From Corynebacterium sp. SCR221107 (lineage in GTDB: Bacteria > Actinomycetota > Actinomycetes > Mycobacteriales > Mycobacteriaceae), in contig NZ_CP115670.1 of assembly GCF_027886475.1 (NCBI RefSeq), positions 1,178,001-1,242,000 of the forward strand: a stretch of 64,000 bases of DNA, read 5' to 3'. Each line of letters starts with the position of its first letter. Within the stretch, counting starts at the first letter, position 1. The position numbers were made by a program, and so were the translations under genes. Positions 28,837 to 36,990 of this stretch are shown here, in pieces. The notes under the pieces were generated by a model. It had not been told where the DNA came from, made no database searches, and was given only the letters and a program-made list of their open reading frames with translations.

Positions 28837-29670
28837 GTGAACACCAGCATCGACCACGCCCTCGCCCGCCTTATCGCCCAGCATCCGCGCTTTGCCCCCT
28901 CGCTAACGCCTACCTCGGCGGTGCTTTCCGACGTTTCCTGGGCCGAGCTAACCCTTAAGGCTATTGCCGCGGGCAAGCAGCAGTTCTTCCTCGATAACGA
29001 CAAACATGCCGCCCAACTGTGGCTTTATACCCTGCTCGGCGATGTGGTAGCCCCCTCCATGGTACTCATGGTGCAAGAGGGGATCTTCGCCGATCTATCG
29101 GTTGCTGGCGCTTCGGGCTTCGACGGTGCCCGGGAATCGGGCGGGAACGGGCACTTTTTCCAGCGCGACGACGCCGGTTTCTGGTTTGGCTTTGCCCCGA
29201 GCAACCAGGTGGAATCCGCCTTCGAGGTAGGCGAGAGCCTTGGAACTTTCCTCCCCGACCTCATCGAAGACATTGCAGCCTGCGCTAAGATGCGCTCCGC
29301 ACCGTTGTGGGCGGTGGCGGTAGACGGTTTCATCCAGCCGCTCATGGGGGCTGGCAACGAAGAGTTGGAGACCGCCGCAGCGCTCGCCTATGCCCAGTCC
29401 GTGTGGGAAGGGCTTGCCCACAGCACAGGAGTGGCGCTGCCGCGGCCACGGTTTGCACAGGTCATCGATGAGCAGGTGGCTGACATCTCGCCCGAGGCGA
29501 TCGCTGGTGGCCAGGTGGCCGAGGACGAGGAGCCGGAATTTGTCTTCTCCCACCGCGTGAGCTGCTGCATGATTTATCACTCTCCGAAGGCCGGGCTGTG
29601 CACGTCGTGCCCGCACCAGGACAAGCAGCAGCGCCTCGCCGGAATTATCAGCGCCGCAGCAGGGTTCTAG
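28837..29670 (+). CDS. FhuF-like 2Fe-2S siderophore-iron reductase
   Basis: Probably releases iron from siderophores by reduction in the cytoplasm. The C-terminus has the FhuF cluster motif CC-x10-C-x2-C (SCCMIYHSPKAGLCTSCP, Cys 243, 244, 255, 258 of 277). The rest is weakly conserved, as is usual for this family. GTG 28837 follows AAGGAGGG at 28816; a longer frame from 28789 is possible. It stands 83 bases after the esterase. A candidate iron ABC importer is found 29 kb downstream, so iron uptake fits this genome. Confidence 0.75.
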   Translation: MNTSIDHALARLIAQHPRFAPSLTPTSAVLSDVSWAELTLKAIAAGKQQFFLDNDKHAAQLWLYTLLGDVVAPSMVLMVQEGIFADLSVAGASGFDGARESGGNGHFFQRDDAGFWFGFAPSNQVESAFEVGESLGTFLPDLIEDIAACAKMRSAPLWAVAVDGFIQPLMGAGNEELETAAALAYAQSVWEGLAHSTGVALPRPRFAQVIDEQVADISPEAIAGGQVAEDEEPEFVFSHRVSCCMIYHSPKAGLCTSCPHQDKQQRLAGIISAAAGF

Positions 29671-29841
29671 GCGGGAATATTTCAGCGAATTGCTCGGGTG
29701 TTTCATGCCCATGGGGCCGAAAGTTTTTATGTTTTCGTACGGCAACAGATAGCGGATGTGGCTAGGCTAGTGCCTAGGCTGCACCCATGGCGGCCGTGTT
29801 TTTCCTTCACAAACGCCCGGAAGGCAGCGTGTACGTAAATC

Positions 29842-30795
29842 ATGAGCTTTTTTGAAGACCTTGCTGCAGCACTCGATGAATCAGGAATTGAGTCCCGCGT
29901 CAATGATGACGTGATGTTCGTGCCGATCACCTCGGATCTGGAGATTCAGTTCGTGGAGATCGATCCGCACCTGCCCGCCGCCAATGTGTATATTGCCGCC
30001 GCCGACGTGGACGAGGACGATGAGGCCTTTGAGTCCGCGTTGGTGTCTGTGGTGTTCTCCGTCGACGATGCCGTCGCTGCCGTCCTTGAGCATATCGCCA
30101 CCGATCAGGTGGTTACCGTATTGCGCGACCTGCTCGAGGGTACCGATGAACGCATCGCCGATCTCGAGTTTTTCCAGGATCCCACCCACGCCAACGTGGT
30201 TCATGCCGAGGTCACCGAGACCTCAGAGATTCAGGTGGAAATAGAAGCCCACGAAGGAGTGCCTACCGCCAAGGTCACCTTCGTCGCCTACGGGGAGACC
30301 TTCGACGAAATCGTCGATCAGGTCCTCGAGGAAATCTGGGACGATGAGGCCACGCTCACCGAGGAAGACCGCGAGCGGTTGTTTTATGACGTAGCCAGCG
30401 AGGTGGGGGAGTACACCGACGAGATCCTCGAGCTCGGCTCCTTCACCGACTTTGATCGACTCTTCGATGTCTTATCGCTTGCCGCCGATCAGGCCGAGGA
30501 TTGGGAGGCCCAGCTCGTCCCTCTCGAAGACGACCTCGGCGACGAGCCGGACGTGTATGACATCTTCGGCGATGATGATATCGAAATCTCTCACGCGTCC
30601 CCCGACGAAGAGGACGAGGGCGCCGATAATGGTGAAGACCTCTCCGACGATGACCTCGAGGAAGACCTCGATGATGACGAGGATGATGACGACGACGAAG
30701 ACCTAGCTCTGTTCGACTTCGAGGATGAAGACGATGACGAGGAAGACGACGATGACCTAGAAGATGACGCCCGGGACCAAGACTCCGCGGACTAA
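29842..30795 (+). CDS. very acidic protein of unknown function
   Basis: The 317-residue protein resembles a YbjN/T3SS-chaperone-like alpha-beta fold in its first 130 residues (SFFEDLAAALDESGIES, VPITSDLEIQFVEI), probably duplicated around 130-220. The last 100 residues are almost entirely Asp/Glu (runs such as DDDEDDDDDED). The low-complexity tail is in frame with a codon pattern like the rest, so it is translated. Possible roles are binding of cations or of basic proteins. ATG 29842 follows no strong ribosome site. Homologues with similar tails occur at this place in related corynebacteria. Confidence 0.75.
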   Translation: MSFFEDLAAALDESGIESRVNDDVMFVPITSDLEIQFVEIDPHLPAANVYIAAADVDEDDEAFESALVSVVFSVDDAVAAVLEHIATDQVVTVLRDLLEGTDERIADLEFFQDPTHANVVHAEVTETSEIQVEIEAHEGVPTAKVTFVAYGETFDEIVDQVLEEIWDDEATLTEEDRERLFYDVASEVGEYTDEILELGSFTDFDRLFDVLSLAADQAEDWEAQLVPLEDDLGDEPDVYDIFGDDDIEISHASPDEEDEGADNGEDLSDDDLEEDLDDDEDDDDDEDLALFDFEDEDDDEEDDDDLEDDARDQDSAD

Positions 30796-30870
30796 GAGCG
30801 CATCCAGCAAAGCCCACCCTCCCTTGAAGCCACCAGCACCGGCAGGCGGCGGTGGGCTACCATTTTTCCT

Positions 30871-31821
30871 GTGAACTCCCGCGATTTCTCCCCCGTACCC
30901 GTCGTCCTCGACTGCGACACCGGCATCGACGATGCTATTGCCCTGGTCTACCTTGCGGCCTTGCACAAGCAAGGCCAGATTAATCTTTTGGCGGTCACGA
31001 CGACCGCGGGCAACGTCGATGTCACAACCACCGCGCGCAACTCCCGCTTCCTGCTCGACGCGTGCGGGCTGGAGTCGATTCCTGTGGCGGCAGGGGAGCC
31101 CGTACCGCTGGTCGTACCGTTGGTGACCACACCAGAAACGCACGGCCCACACGGTCTGGGGTACTGGGAAGCACCCGCAGACGTCGATGCCAGAGTCGAG
31201 GATGATTGGCAGCGTGTGTGGGACCCCGAAGCACACCTCATCGTCACGGGCCCCGCCACAAACCTGGCGCACTACGCCCGCGGGCACCGTTTCCCGCAGC
31301 AGGTCACACTCATGGGCGGGGCCTACCATTATCCCGGAAACACCACGCCGACGGCTGAGTGGAATTCCTGGGTCGACCCGCACGCAGCGTCCGAGGTCTT
31401 TGCACACACCCCGACCCCGATCACCATTTGTTCGCTCGGGGTAACCGAACAAATGCTCATCGGGCCCGGTGAGCTGCACGAGCTTACCGGGATCCTGGGT
31501 GCGCACCCGTTGGCTGCGGTGTTGACGGAAGCGTTAAGGTTCTACTTCGAATTCCACCAGGCGCAGGGTGAGGGGTATCAGGCTCAGATCCATGACCTTC
31601 TCACGTGCATGATCGCGCTGGGGCGGATCCCGTTTGAGGCAACGCAAACGGTCGTCGACATTGAATGCGATTCCCCGCTCATGCGCGGCACCACCGTCGC
31701 TGATTTCAAAGGGCATTGGCAGCGCAGGCCGAATGCCCGGCTAGTTACTGACGCCGACATCGACGCCGCCCATGATGAGTTGCGCCGCGCCTTTGCATCC
31801 TTGGTCAACAAGGGCCTGTGA
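30871..31821 (+). CDS. ribonucleoside hydrolase (inosine-uridine preferring family)
   Basis: Cleaves N-glycosidic bonds of nucleosides for salvage. The calcium-binding DxDxxxDD motif is complete (LDCDTGIDDAIALVY), followed by AVTTTAGNVDVTTTARNS and a later LMGGAYHYPGN. The length of 316 is typical. The GTG start at 30871 gives VNSRDFSPVPVV. It is followed, after a structured leader, by an ECF transporter operon; nucleoside or base uptake is one guess for that transporter but is not shown. Confidence 0.9.
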   Translation: MNSRDFSPVPVVLDCDTGIDDAIALVYLAALHKQGQINLLAVTTTAGNVDVTTTARNSRFLLDACGLESIPVAAGEPVPLVVPLVTTPETHGPHGLGYWEAPADVDARVEDDWQRVWDPEAHLIVTGPATNLAHYARGHRFPQQVTLMGGAYHYPGNTTPTAEWNSWVDPHAASEVFAHTPTPITICSLGVTEQMLIGPGELHELTGILGAHPLAAVLTEALRFYFEFHQAQGEGYQAQIHDLLTCMIALGRIPFEATQTVVDIECDSPLMRGTTVADFKGHWQRRPNARLVTDADIDAAHDELRRAFASLVNKGL

Positions 31822-31852
31822 TTGCCGGGGAATGCCGGATTGTCGGGCGTGC

Positions 31853-31858
31853 TAAGAT
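31853..31858 (+). promoter_or_regulatory. extended -10 element of the ECF operon
   Basis: TGC immediately followed by TAAGAT matches an extended -10 box and would start the leader RNA near 31864. No good -35 box is at the right distance. Confidence 0.35.
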
Positions 31859-31861
31859 ACC

Positions 31862-32010
31862 CACCGTTCGGAGGCTGTGCCCTCATTCACTGCGAGTCTT
31901 TTTGTTGATGTCGCGGTGGTGGAAGGTGCGGTGCGTCCTCCCGAGGTGACATAGGGGTGGCGCGGACGCGTTTGACTCATGCGTATATCAAGGGTCAAGC
32001 GTTGATTTTT
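31862..32010 (+). ncRNA. structured 5' leader, candidate riboswitch or attenuator
   Basis: Several pairings can form: CACC plus TCGGAGG (31862-31874) with CCTCCCGAGGTG (31937-31948) as a closing helix; CACTGCGA (31888-31895) with TCGCGGTG (31911-31918) as an internal hairpin; and CGTTTGAC (31969-31976) with GTCAAGCG (31994-32001) followed by a U-rich run, like an intrinsic terminator. It does not match TPP, FMN, cobalamin, folate or other leaders I know. Vitamin-type ECF operons are often riboswitch controlled. Confidence 0.45.
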
Positions 32011-32055
32011 GTTCTTTCTTTCCTGAATTCTTGACTCATTAAGCGGAGAGCCCTC

Positions 32056-32855
32056 GTGTCACAGTCAACTTTGACAACCAACAACGAACCCACCTCAAAC
32101 GGACCCGCAACCTATCGCCGTGGCCTGATTGCCGCAGGCGTGCTGATTATCGCGGCAACCTGGCTGTTCCTCGTCATCGCGCGCCCCACCGAATGGGACT
32201 CCGTCGGCGCCAGCGCACCCGCACTCATCACGCTTGTCGGCTACGTCGCCGGTGCCGCGTGCTTGCTGATCGCCAGCTTGCCGACGCTGCCAACGCGCAC
32301 CATCGCCCTGATTCCCATGGCGCTCGTGCTCAACATCGTAGTCGGCCAGATCGTGGGCTCTTTCGGCATCCCGCTGTACCTCGACTCCGTGGGCACCGTC
32401 CTCGTTGCCGCGCTCACGGGTCCGGTCGGCGGACTGGTCACCGGCGCGCTCAGCTCCGTGGTCTGGGGGCTTTTTAACCCTGCCGCCTTGCCCTTCGCCG
32501 CGGTCAGCGCCGCAACGGGTGCCCTGGCTGGTTGGGCCGTCAAGCGCGGAGCCTTCCGTAACCTGCTCACCGCGATCGTCTCCGGCGCCGTCATCGGCAT
32601 CGTCTGCGGCATGCTGGCCGCCCCGTCGCGGCCTTCGTCTACGGCGGCACGGCAGGCGTTGGCACCGGCGCGATTGTGTCCGCCTTCCGCGAGATGGGCA
32701 ATTCCCTGCTTCAGTCGGTGACCATGCAGTCGTTTATCTCCGATCCGCTCGACAAGGCGCTGGTCATGGCATTGGTGTGGGCAACGGTCAAGGCCTTGCC
32801 CAAGCGCACGCTTGCTCAGCTGTCCCCACGGGGTGAATCCGGGGACGAAGACTAG
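32056..32855 (+). pseudogene. ECF transporter S component, frameshifted
   Basis: Substrate-binding membrane subunit of an ECF importer; the ligand is unknown. The first 190 codons give about five membrane helices, including LYLDSVGTVLVAALTGPVGG and NPAALPFAAVSAATGALAGW. Near the C-run at 32621-32624 one base appears to be missing: the original frame ends in a nonsense tail at 32721, while the next frame continues as VAAFVYGGTAGVGTGAIVSA, then FREMGNSLLQSV, to a proper stop at 32855. The family match in both halves makes a single one-base deletion, real or a sequencing error, the simplest reading. It heads an operon with EcfT and the fused EcfA. Confidence 0.8.
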
Positions 32856-32926
32856 TCGGCTCAAGGCTGGAGAGAAAACAAGACTGAGACGAAGAAAAAC
32901 AAGCCCACCACACTTTCACCGCAACA

Positions 32927-33652
32927 ATGAGCATCCCCACTCAGGAATCACGAACCATTAACCCGCTGACGGCACTGGTCACCGGGTTTTCTGCCTGGCT
33001 TGTGGTACTCGGGCTCAACAATCCCTGGGTTTCCCTGCTTGTGGTCATTGCCTCCTTCATCGTGGGGTTCGTGGGCTCGGGCGGATTCGGCGTCGCGTGG
33101 ACTTCGCTCGCGCTTTCTGTTCCCGTCACCTTGTCGATGGTGATCGTGCACGCGCCCTTTGGGGACAACCACCTCGCCCGATTCATTACCACTGACGGCC
33201 TGCTCCTGGCAGGTGAACTGGGGCTGCGTTTTCTCGCGCTGATGGCGGCGATCTTGGCAGCCATGACGTTTGCGCCGATTCCGCAGCTAGTGAAGGCACT
33301 CCAGGCGACCCGCTTGCATCCCTCGATTTCCTACATCGCTGGCGCAGCCTTGCAGTTTCTACCCCAGGCGAAGCGGGCGATTGTGACCGTTCATGAGGCG
33401 CACTTTCTGCTGGGAAACACCTCCCGCAATCCATTGAAAAAAGCCGCCCAGGTGGCGATACCAGTCATGGTGCAGGCCCTTTTCACTGGCGCCGATCGTG
33501 CGCTCGCAGTCGAGGTGGCAGGGGTTGGCTTGCCGGGCCGACGAACCGTGCTGCGCCCGGTAGCTGACTCGCGGTTCCAAAAGGCGCTGCGCTGGATCGT
33601 GCCAGCCTGTGCCATCGTGCTCGTCCTCTACAAGTCAGGCGGTTGGCTATGA
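32927..33652 (+). CDS. ecfT: ECF transporter transmembrane component EcfT
   Basis: Couples the two ATPases to the S component. The 241-residue protein has about five membrane helices and the EcfT coupling-helix pattern with Ala-Arg-Gly-type motifs replaced by a looser version (ADRALAVEVAGVGLPGRR near 195). LKALQATRLHPSIS-like sequence around residue 120 is also family-like. ATG 32927 follows a 70-base gap after the S gene. Its stop overlaps the start of the ATPase gene by 4 bases (ATGA), indicating translational coupling. Confidence 0.88.
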   Translation: MSIPTQESRTINPLTALVTGFSAWLVVLGLNNPWVSLLVVIASFIVGFVGSGGFGVAWTSLALSVPVTLSMVIVHAPFGDNHLARFITTDGLLLAGELGLRFLALMAAILAAMTFAPIPQLVKALQATRLHPSISYIAGAALQFLPQAKRAIVTVHEAHFLLGNTSRNPLKKAAQVAIPVMVQALFTGADRALAVEVAGVGLPGRRTVLRPVADSRFQKALRWIVPACAIVLVLYKSGGWL

Positions 33653-34863
33653 CCCAGATGCCAGACGAGATCAAGGTGGTCACGCAGGCAGCATTCCACA
33701 CCGCCCGCCGAAGCCTCATCCTTGGGGCTTCGGGATCCGGCCTGAGCCGCTTGGGGGAGAGCCTGTACCGCGGAAAAGACGATGCCACGATGATCACCCA
33801 GGATGCGATAAGCCACATCACATTCTTGCGGGAGACCGTGATCGAAGAAATTGCCTTCGGCCTCGAGCAGCGCGGTGTTGACCCGGCGTCGATGCAGCAA
33901 CGAGTGGGCGCAGTGATGCAAGCCTTGGAGCTTGAGGATTTGGCGGAAAACCATCCCACTGCCTTATCGGGTGGGCAAACGAAGCGGGTTGCCATAGCGT
34001 GTGTTGCCGTGCTGGGCGCAAAGCTTGTGATCGCCGACGATCCCTTCGCCGGGCTGGACACGCATTCGCGGGGATTGCTTGCCGCCTACTTCGATTCCTA
34101 TCCCGGTACCGTGGTCATCCTGGCACACGAACGCCCCAGCGAGCTCAGCGAAAGCTTCCAATGCTTCGAGCTTAACGCCCAGGGTTTGATTCCCCGGCGC
34201 ACCTGGCGCCCAGCAAAAGTACGGGTGCCGAGCCCGGTCACGCCGCCGCAGCTAGATCACCAGGCTGAGGTCATCGACCTGGGTGTGATCAGCGGTACGA
34301 GGGGGCACAAGCGCAGGCGCTGGTGGAACTTGCGCGCCCAAGAAACCCCGGGCTTTTCCACCCAGCCGGTCCACCTTCGGCTTCGAAAAGGGGCCGTCGT
34401 GTGGCTCAAGGGGGAAAACGGTGCCGGAAAAACAACCCTGCTTCGCACGCTCGCGGGGCTCGGTCCTCGCCGGGACATGAGCTACAGCGTCAGCCTGCAA
34501 ACTCAGCGGGCCGTGGATCAGGTCGTGTGTTCTTCCGTGCGCCTGTTCCTGCCCGATGCCGCCTGGCGTGACCGGCTCGGCATCGATCCGGATGCGCATC
34601 CCCTTGATTTGCCGCAATCCAAACTGCGCCTGGCGCAGGTTGCAGCGGTGGTGGGACAGCGCCGGGACATCGTTGCCCTCGACGAACCCGACGTGGGGGT
34701 TGACCGGGCCGACCGGGTGTATCTCCACCAGATGATCGCCGACGCACTGCAGGCAGGTCAGGCTGTCATCATGACCTGCCACGACGAGCAGATCATGGCT
34801 GAAGTATCGCAGTATGCGGAGGTGTCGGAAGCCGTACTCGACAACCCCACATCGACTGCCTAA
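33649..34863 (+). CDS. ecfA: fused double ATPase of ECF transporter (EcfA-EcfA')
   Basis: Two ABC ATPase domains in one 404-residue chain. Domain 1 (1-180) has a broken Walker A, GASGSGLS at 26-33 with Leu in place of Lys, but keeps LSGGQ (106-110), Walker B LVIADD (Asp at the catalytic Glu position) and the switch His (AHE). Domain 2 (205-404) has an intact Walker A GENGAGKT (255-262) and Walker B VALDEP (Glu 346), but its signature is lost (LPQSK at 321-325). One composite site, Walker A of domain 2 with LSGGQ of domain 1, should remain competent. ATG 33649 overlaps the EcfT stop. Confidence 0.88.
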   Translation: MTQMPDEIKVVTQAAFHTARRSLILGASGSGLSRLGESLYRGKDDATMITQDAISHITFLRETVIEEIAFGLEQRGVDPASMQQRVGAVMQALELEDLAENHPTALSGGQTKRVAIACVAVLGAKLVIADDPFAGLDTHSRGLLAAYFDSYPGTVVILAHERPSELSESFQCFELNAQGLIPRRTWRPAKVRVPSPVTPPQLDHQAEVIDLGVISGTRGHKRRRWWNLRAQETPGFSTQPVHLRLRKGAVVWLKGENGAGKTTLLRTLAGLGPRRDMSYSVSLQTQRAVDQVVCSSVRLFLPDAAWRDRLGIDPDAHPLDLPQSKLRLAQVAAVVGQRRDIVALDEPDVGVDRADRVYLHQMIADALQAGQAVIMTCHDEQIMAEVSQYAEVSEAVLDNPTSTA

Positions 34864-34930
34864 AGGAGAAGGGCATCCTCCCTACAACGGGGAGCCTGTG
34901 TACACACCACGCCCTGTTTACCCCTGCGCC

Positions 34931-34955
34931 CCCAGGAGAACCTGGGTTCCTTTTT
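34931..34955 (+). terminator. terminator of the ECF operon
   Basis: CCCAGG-AGAA-CCTGGG followed by TTCCTTTTT, 68 bases after the ATPase stop. Confidence 0.8.
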
Positions 34956-35008
34956 GCATGAAGGCACGAGGATCACCGGCGCCAGCGGCGAGGCGAGGTG
35001 TTAAGCGC

Positions 35009-35545
35009 CTAGGCCGCGGCGCGTAATCCGCTGAACAGGGCGGCAGGCGAGCGTAGCGGGCGGAAGCTTCCGTCAACGACCCAGACGAAGGTCGGTGTGG
35101 TAGCAGATTCAAACTCGTGTACGCATTCTTTGAATTCCTTGCCAACGATGGCCATCGCCCAGCCTTCGGCAACCTGTGGCGGGATATCCATCCCCGAGGG
35201 CGAGGTCATGCGGGCTGTGATGAGGTAGGCGGCGGGACGGTGCTCACCAAATCCCTGCAGGCGAGCTTGCACACGAGGCCCGATCCGGTGCCTGGTGATA
35301 GTGGCCGTGATGGCATCGTGACCGAGGACGGCTGGCAGGGAATGTGACGGTGGGCGCCAATGCGGTTGCGGCCGGGCGAGTGAACGTGGATGGGCAATGA
35401 TCGAACGGACCGCATCCAGACTCCCGCCGTGCGAGGCGGCGATCGATTGGGCGATGGCAGCAGCATTCAAGGCTGCGGAATGAGCCTGCATAGATTGAGA
35501 TTCACGGGACTGCTTGCGACTGTTAAACAGCGATACCTTCTTCAT
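35009..35545 (-). CDS. hypothetical protein, function unknown
   Basis: I do not recognise a family. From ATG 35545 the product is 178 residues, MKKVSLFNSRKQSRESQ, with an Ala/Ser-rich helix (HSAALNAAAIAQSIAA), a Pro/His-rich middle (HPRSLARPQPHWRPPSH) and a C-terminal beta-rich half (AAYLITARMTSPSGMDIPP, TTPTFVWVVDGSF). AAGG lies 8 bases upstream of 35545; ATG 35578 is an alternative start. There is no signal peptide. It is divergent from the MFS gene with about 230 bases between, and convergent to the ECF operon. Codon use is like the neighbours, so it is probably real. Confidence 0.6.
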   Translation of the reverse strand: MKKVSLFNSRKQSRESQSMQAHSAALNAAAIAQSIAASHGGSLDAVRSIIAHPRSLARPQPHWRPPSHSLPAVLGHDAITATITRHRIGPRVQARLQGFGEHRPAAYLITARMTSPSGMDIPPQVAEGWAMAIVGKEFKECVHEFESATTPTFVWVVDGSFRPLRSPAALFSGLRAAA

Positions 35546-35772
35546 GGGGACGACCTTAGAGTGGGTGCGCGACATCATCATGGTCCTAGCATAGAACAAC
35601 TGTTCGAAATTGGGAAGGGTGGCATCTATTTGTGAACGGACGATGTGGGGTTTTCTGCGCGCACGTGCGAATGCCCATTCCCGTCTGTCGCGGACGCTTC
35701 GGTGGCTTTCATTAATGGGAAAGGTAATCGACAACTACCGCCATAAGTGGGAGCGGGGCTAGTCTTTTCTAA

Positions 35773-36990
35773 GTGACATCCACACAAACTCCCCTTGCGG
35801 GGCGCACACCGGCCCCGCAGAAAATACCGCATGAAGTCTGGGTTCTTGTCGCCGCGGCGTTCATTATCGCCCTAGGTTATGGCCTGGTTGCCCCCGTCAT
35901 CCCGCAGTTTGCCACCAGTTTTGGCGTTGGAATGGCGGCCGCGGGGGCGGTGGTGAGTGTTTTCGCAGGCACGCGCCTTCTCTTCGCCCCGGCATCTGGT
36001 TCACTCATCGATGCACTTGGATCCCGGTGGGTATATCTGACCGGACTGATCCTGGTGGCGCTATCCACGGGATTGGTGGCCTGTGCCCAGGAGTATTGGC
36101 ACATGCTGGCCCTTCGCGCGCTGGCCGGTTGTGGTTCGACGATGTTTACCGTCTCAGCGACGGGGCTTATTATCTCCTTGTCACCGCCGGAGATCCGGGG
36201 CCGCTGTTCCTCGGCGTATGCGTCCGGGTTTTTGTTCGGAAATATCGGCGGTCCCATCATCGGTGCAGCACTGTCTGTGCTGGGTATGCGCTGGCCGTTT
36301 ATCATCTACGGGGTGATGGTGGCGCTGGCTGCGTTCGTGGTGTGGTGGCGCATGCCACGTGCCATTGGCGCCCGCGCAACCAGTGGTGCAGCACTTCCTG
36401 TGGTTCCGGTGCGCGGAGTTTTGCACGATCGCGCCTTCCTTGCCGCCCTCGTAGGCGCGTTTGCCAATGGTTGGTCCAACTTTGGTGTCCGCGTGGCCAC
36501 CGTGCCGCTTTTTGCCGCAGCGGTGTTCGACAATGGTGCGGCCATCGCCGGACTGGCCATGACCGCCTTCGCCGCGGGAAATGCCGTCGCGTTGCAGTTT
36601 TCGGGGCGTCTTTCGGATCGCATCGGGAGAAGGCCCTTGATCATCGCAGGCCTCGTTGTCAACGCGGCCTTTACCGCCACGTTCGGTTTCTCCCACCAAT
36701 TTGCCACCTTGTTGGCCGTCTCGGCCGGTGCGGGTTTTGGCGCGGGCCTGCTCAATCCCTCGCAGCAGGCGGTCATCGCTGACATCGTGGGGCCTGAGCG
36801 CTCGGGCGGAAAGGTTGTCGCGGCATACCAAATGACCCAAGACCTGGGAACGATCGTGGGTCCGATTCTGATTGGTAGCCTCGCCCACACCGTGGGCTTT
36901 GGCTCGGCATTTATTATTTGCGCTGCCATTTCCACCATCGCCGCGATTGCGTGGCTGTTTGGTAGGGAAACCCGCACCGCACGGGTCTAG
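35773..36990 (+). CDS. MFS permease
   Basis: Proton-driven transporter, drug-efflux-like; the substrate is unknown. The 405-residue protein has 12 membrane helices, with the MFS loop motif between helices 2 and 3 (ASGSLIDALGSRWVYLTG) and its repeat in the second half (FSGRLSDRIGRRPLIIAG). The start is GTG 35773 (VTSTQTPLAGRTP). It is convergent with hypD, and their stops overlap within CTAG. The place matches an MFS gene in related corynebacteria, which suggests the hydrogenase block was inserted just after it. Confidence 0.88.
   Translation: MTSTQTPLAGRTPAPQKIPHEVWVLVAAAFIIALGYGLVAPVIPQFATSFGVGMAAAGAVVSVFAGTRLLFAPASGSLIDALGSRWVYLTGLILVALSTGLVACAQEYWHMLALRALAGCGSTMFTVSATGLIISLSPPEIRGRCSSAYASGFLFGNIGGPIIGAALSVLGMRWPFIIYGVMVALAAFVVWWRMPRAIGARATSGAALPVVPVRGVLHDRAFLAALVGAFANGWSNFGVRVATVPLFAAAVFDNGAAIAGLAMTAFAAGNAVALQFSGRLSDRIGRRPLIIAGLVVNAAFTATFGFSHQFATLLAVSAGAGFGAGLLNPSQQAVIADIVGPERSGGKVVAAYQMTQDLGTIVGPILIGSLAHTVGFGSAFIICAAISTIAAIAWLFGRETRTARV

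Noticed and set aside
31859..32010. TPP, FMN or cobalamin riboswitch
   Set aside because: None of the conserved boxes of these classes is found in the leader.
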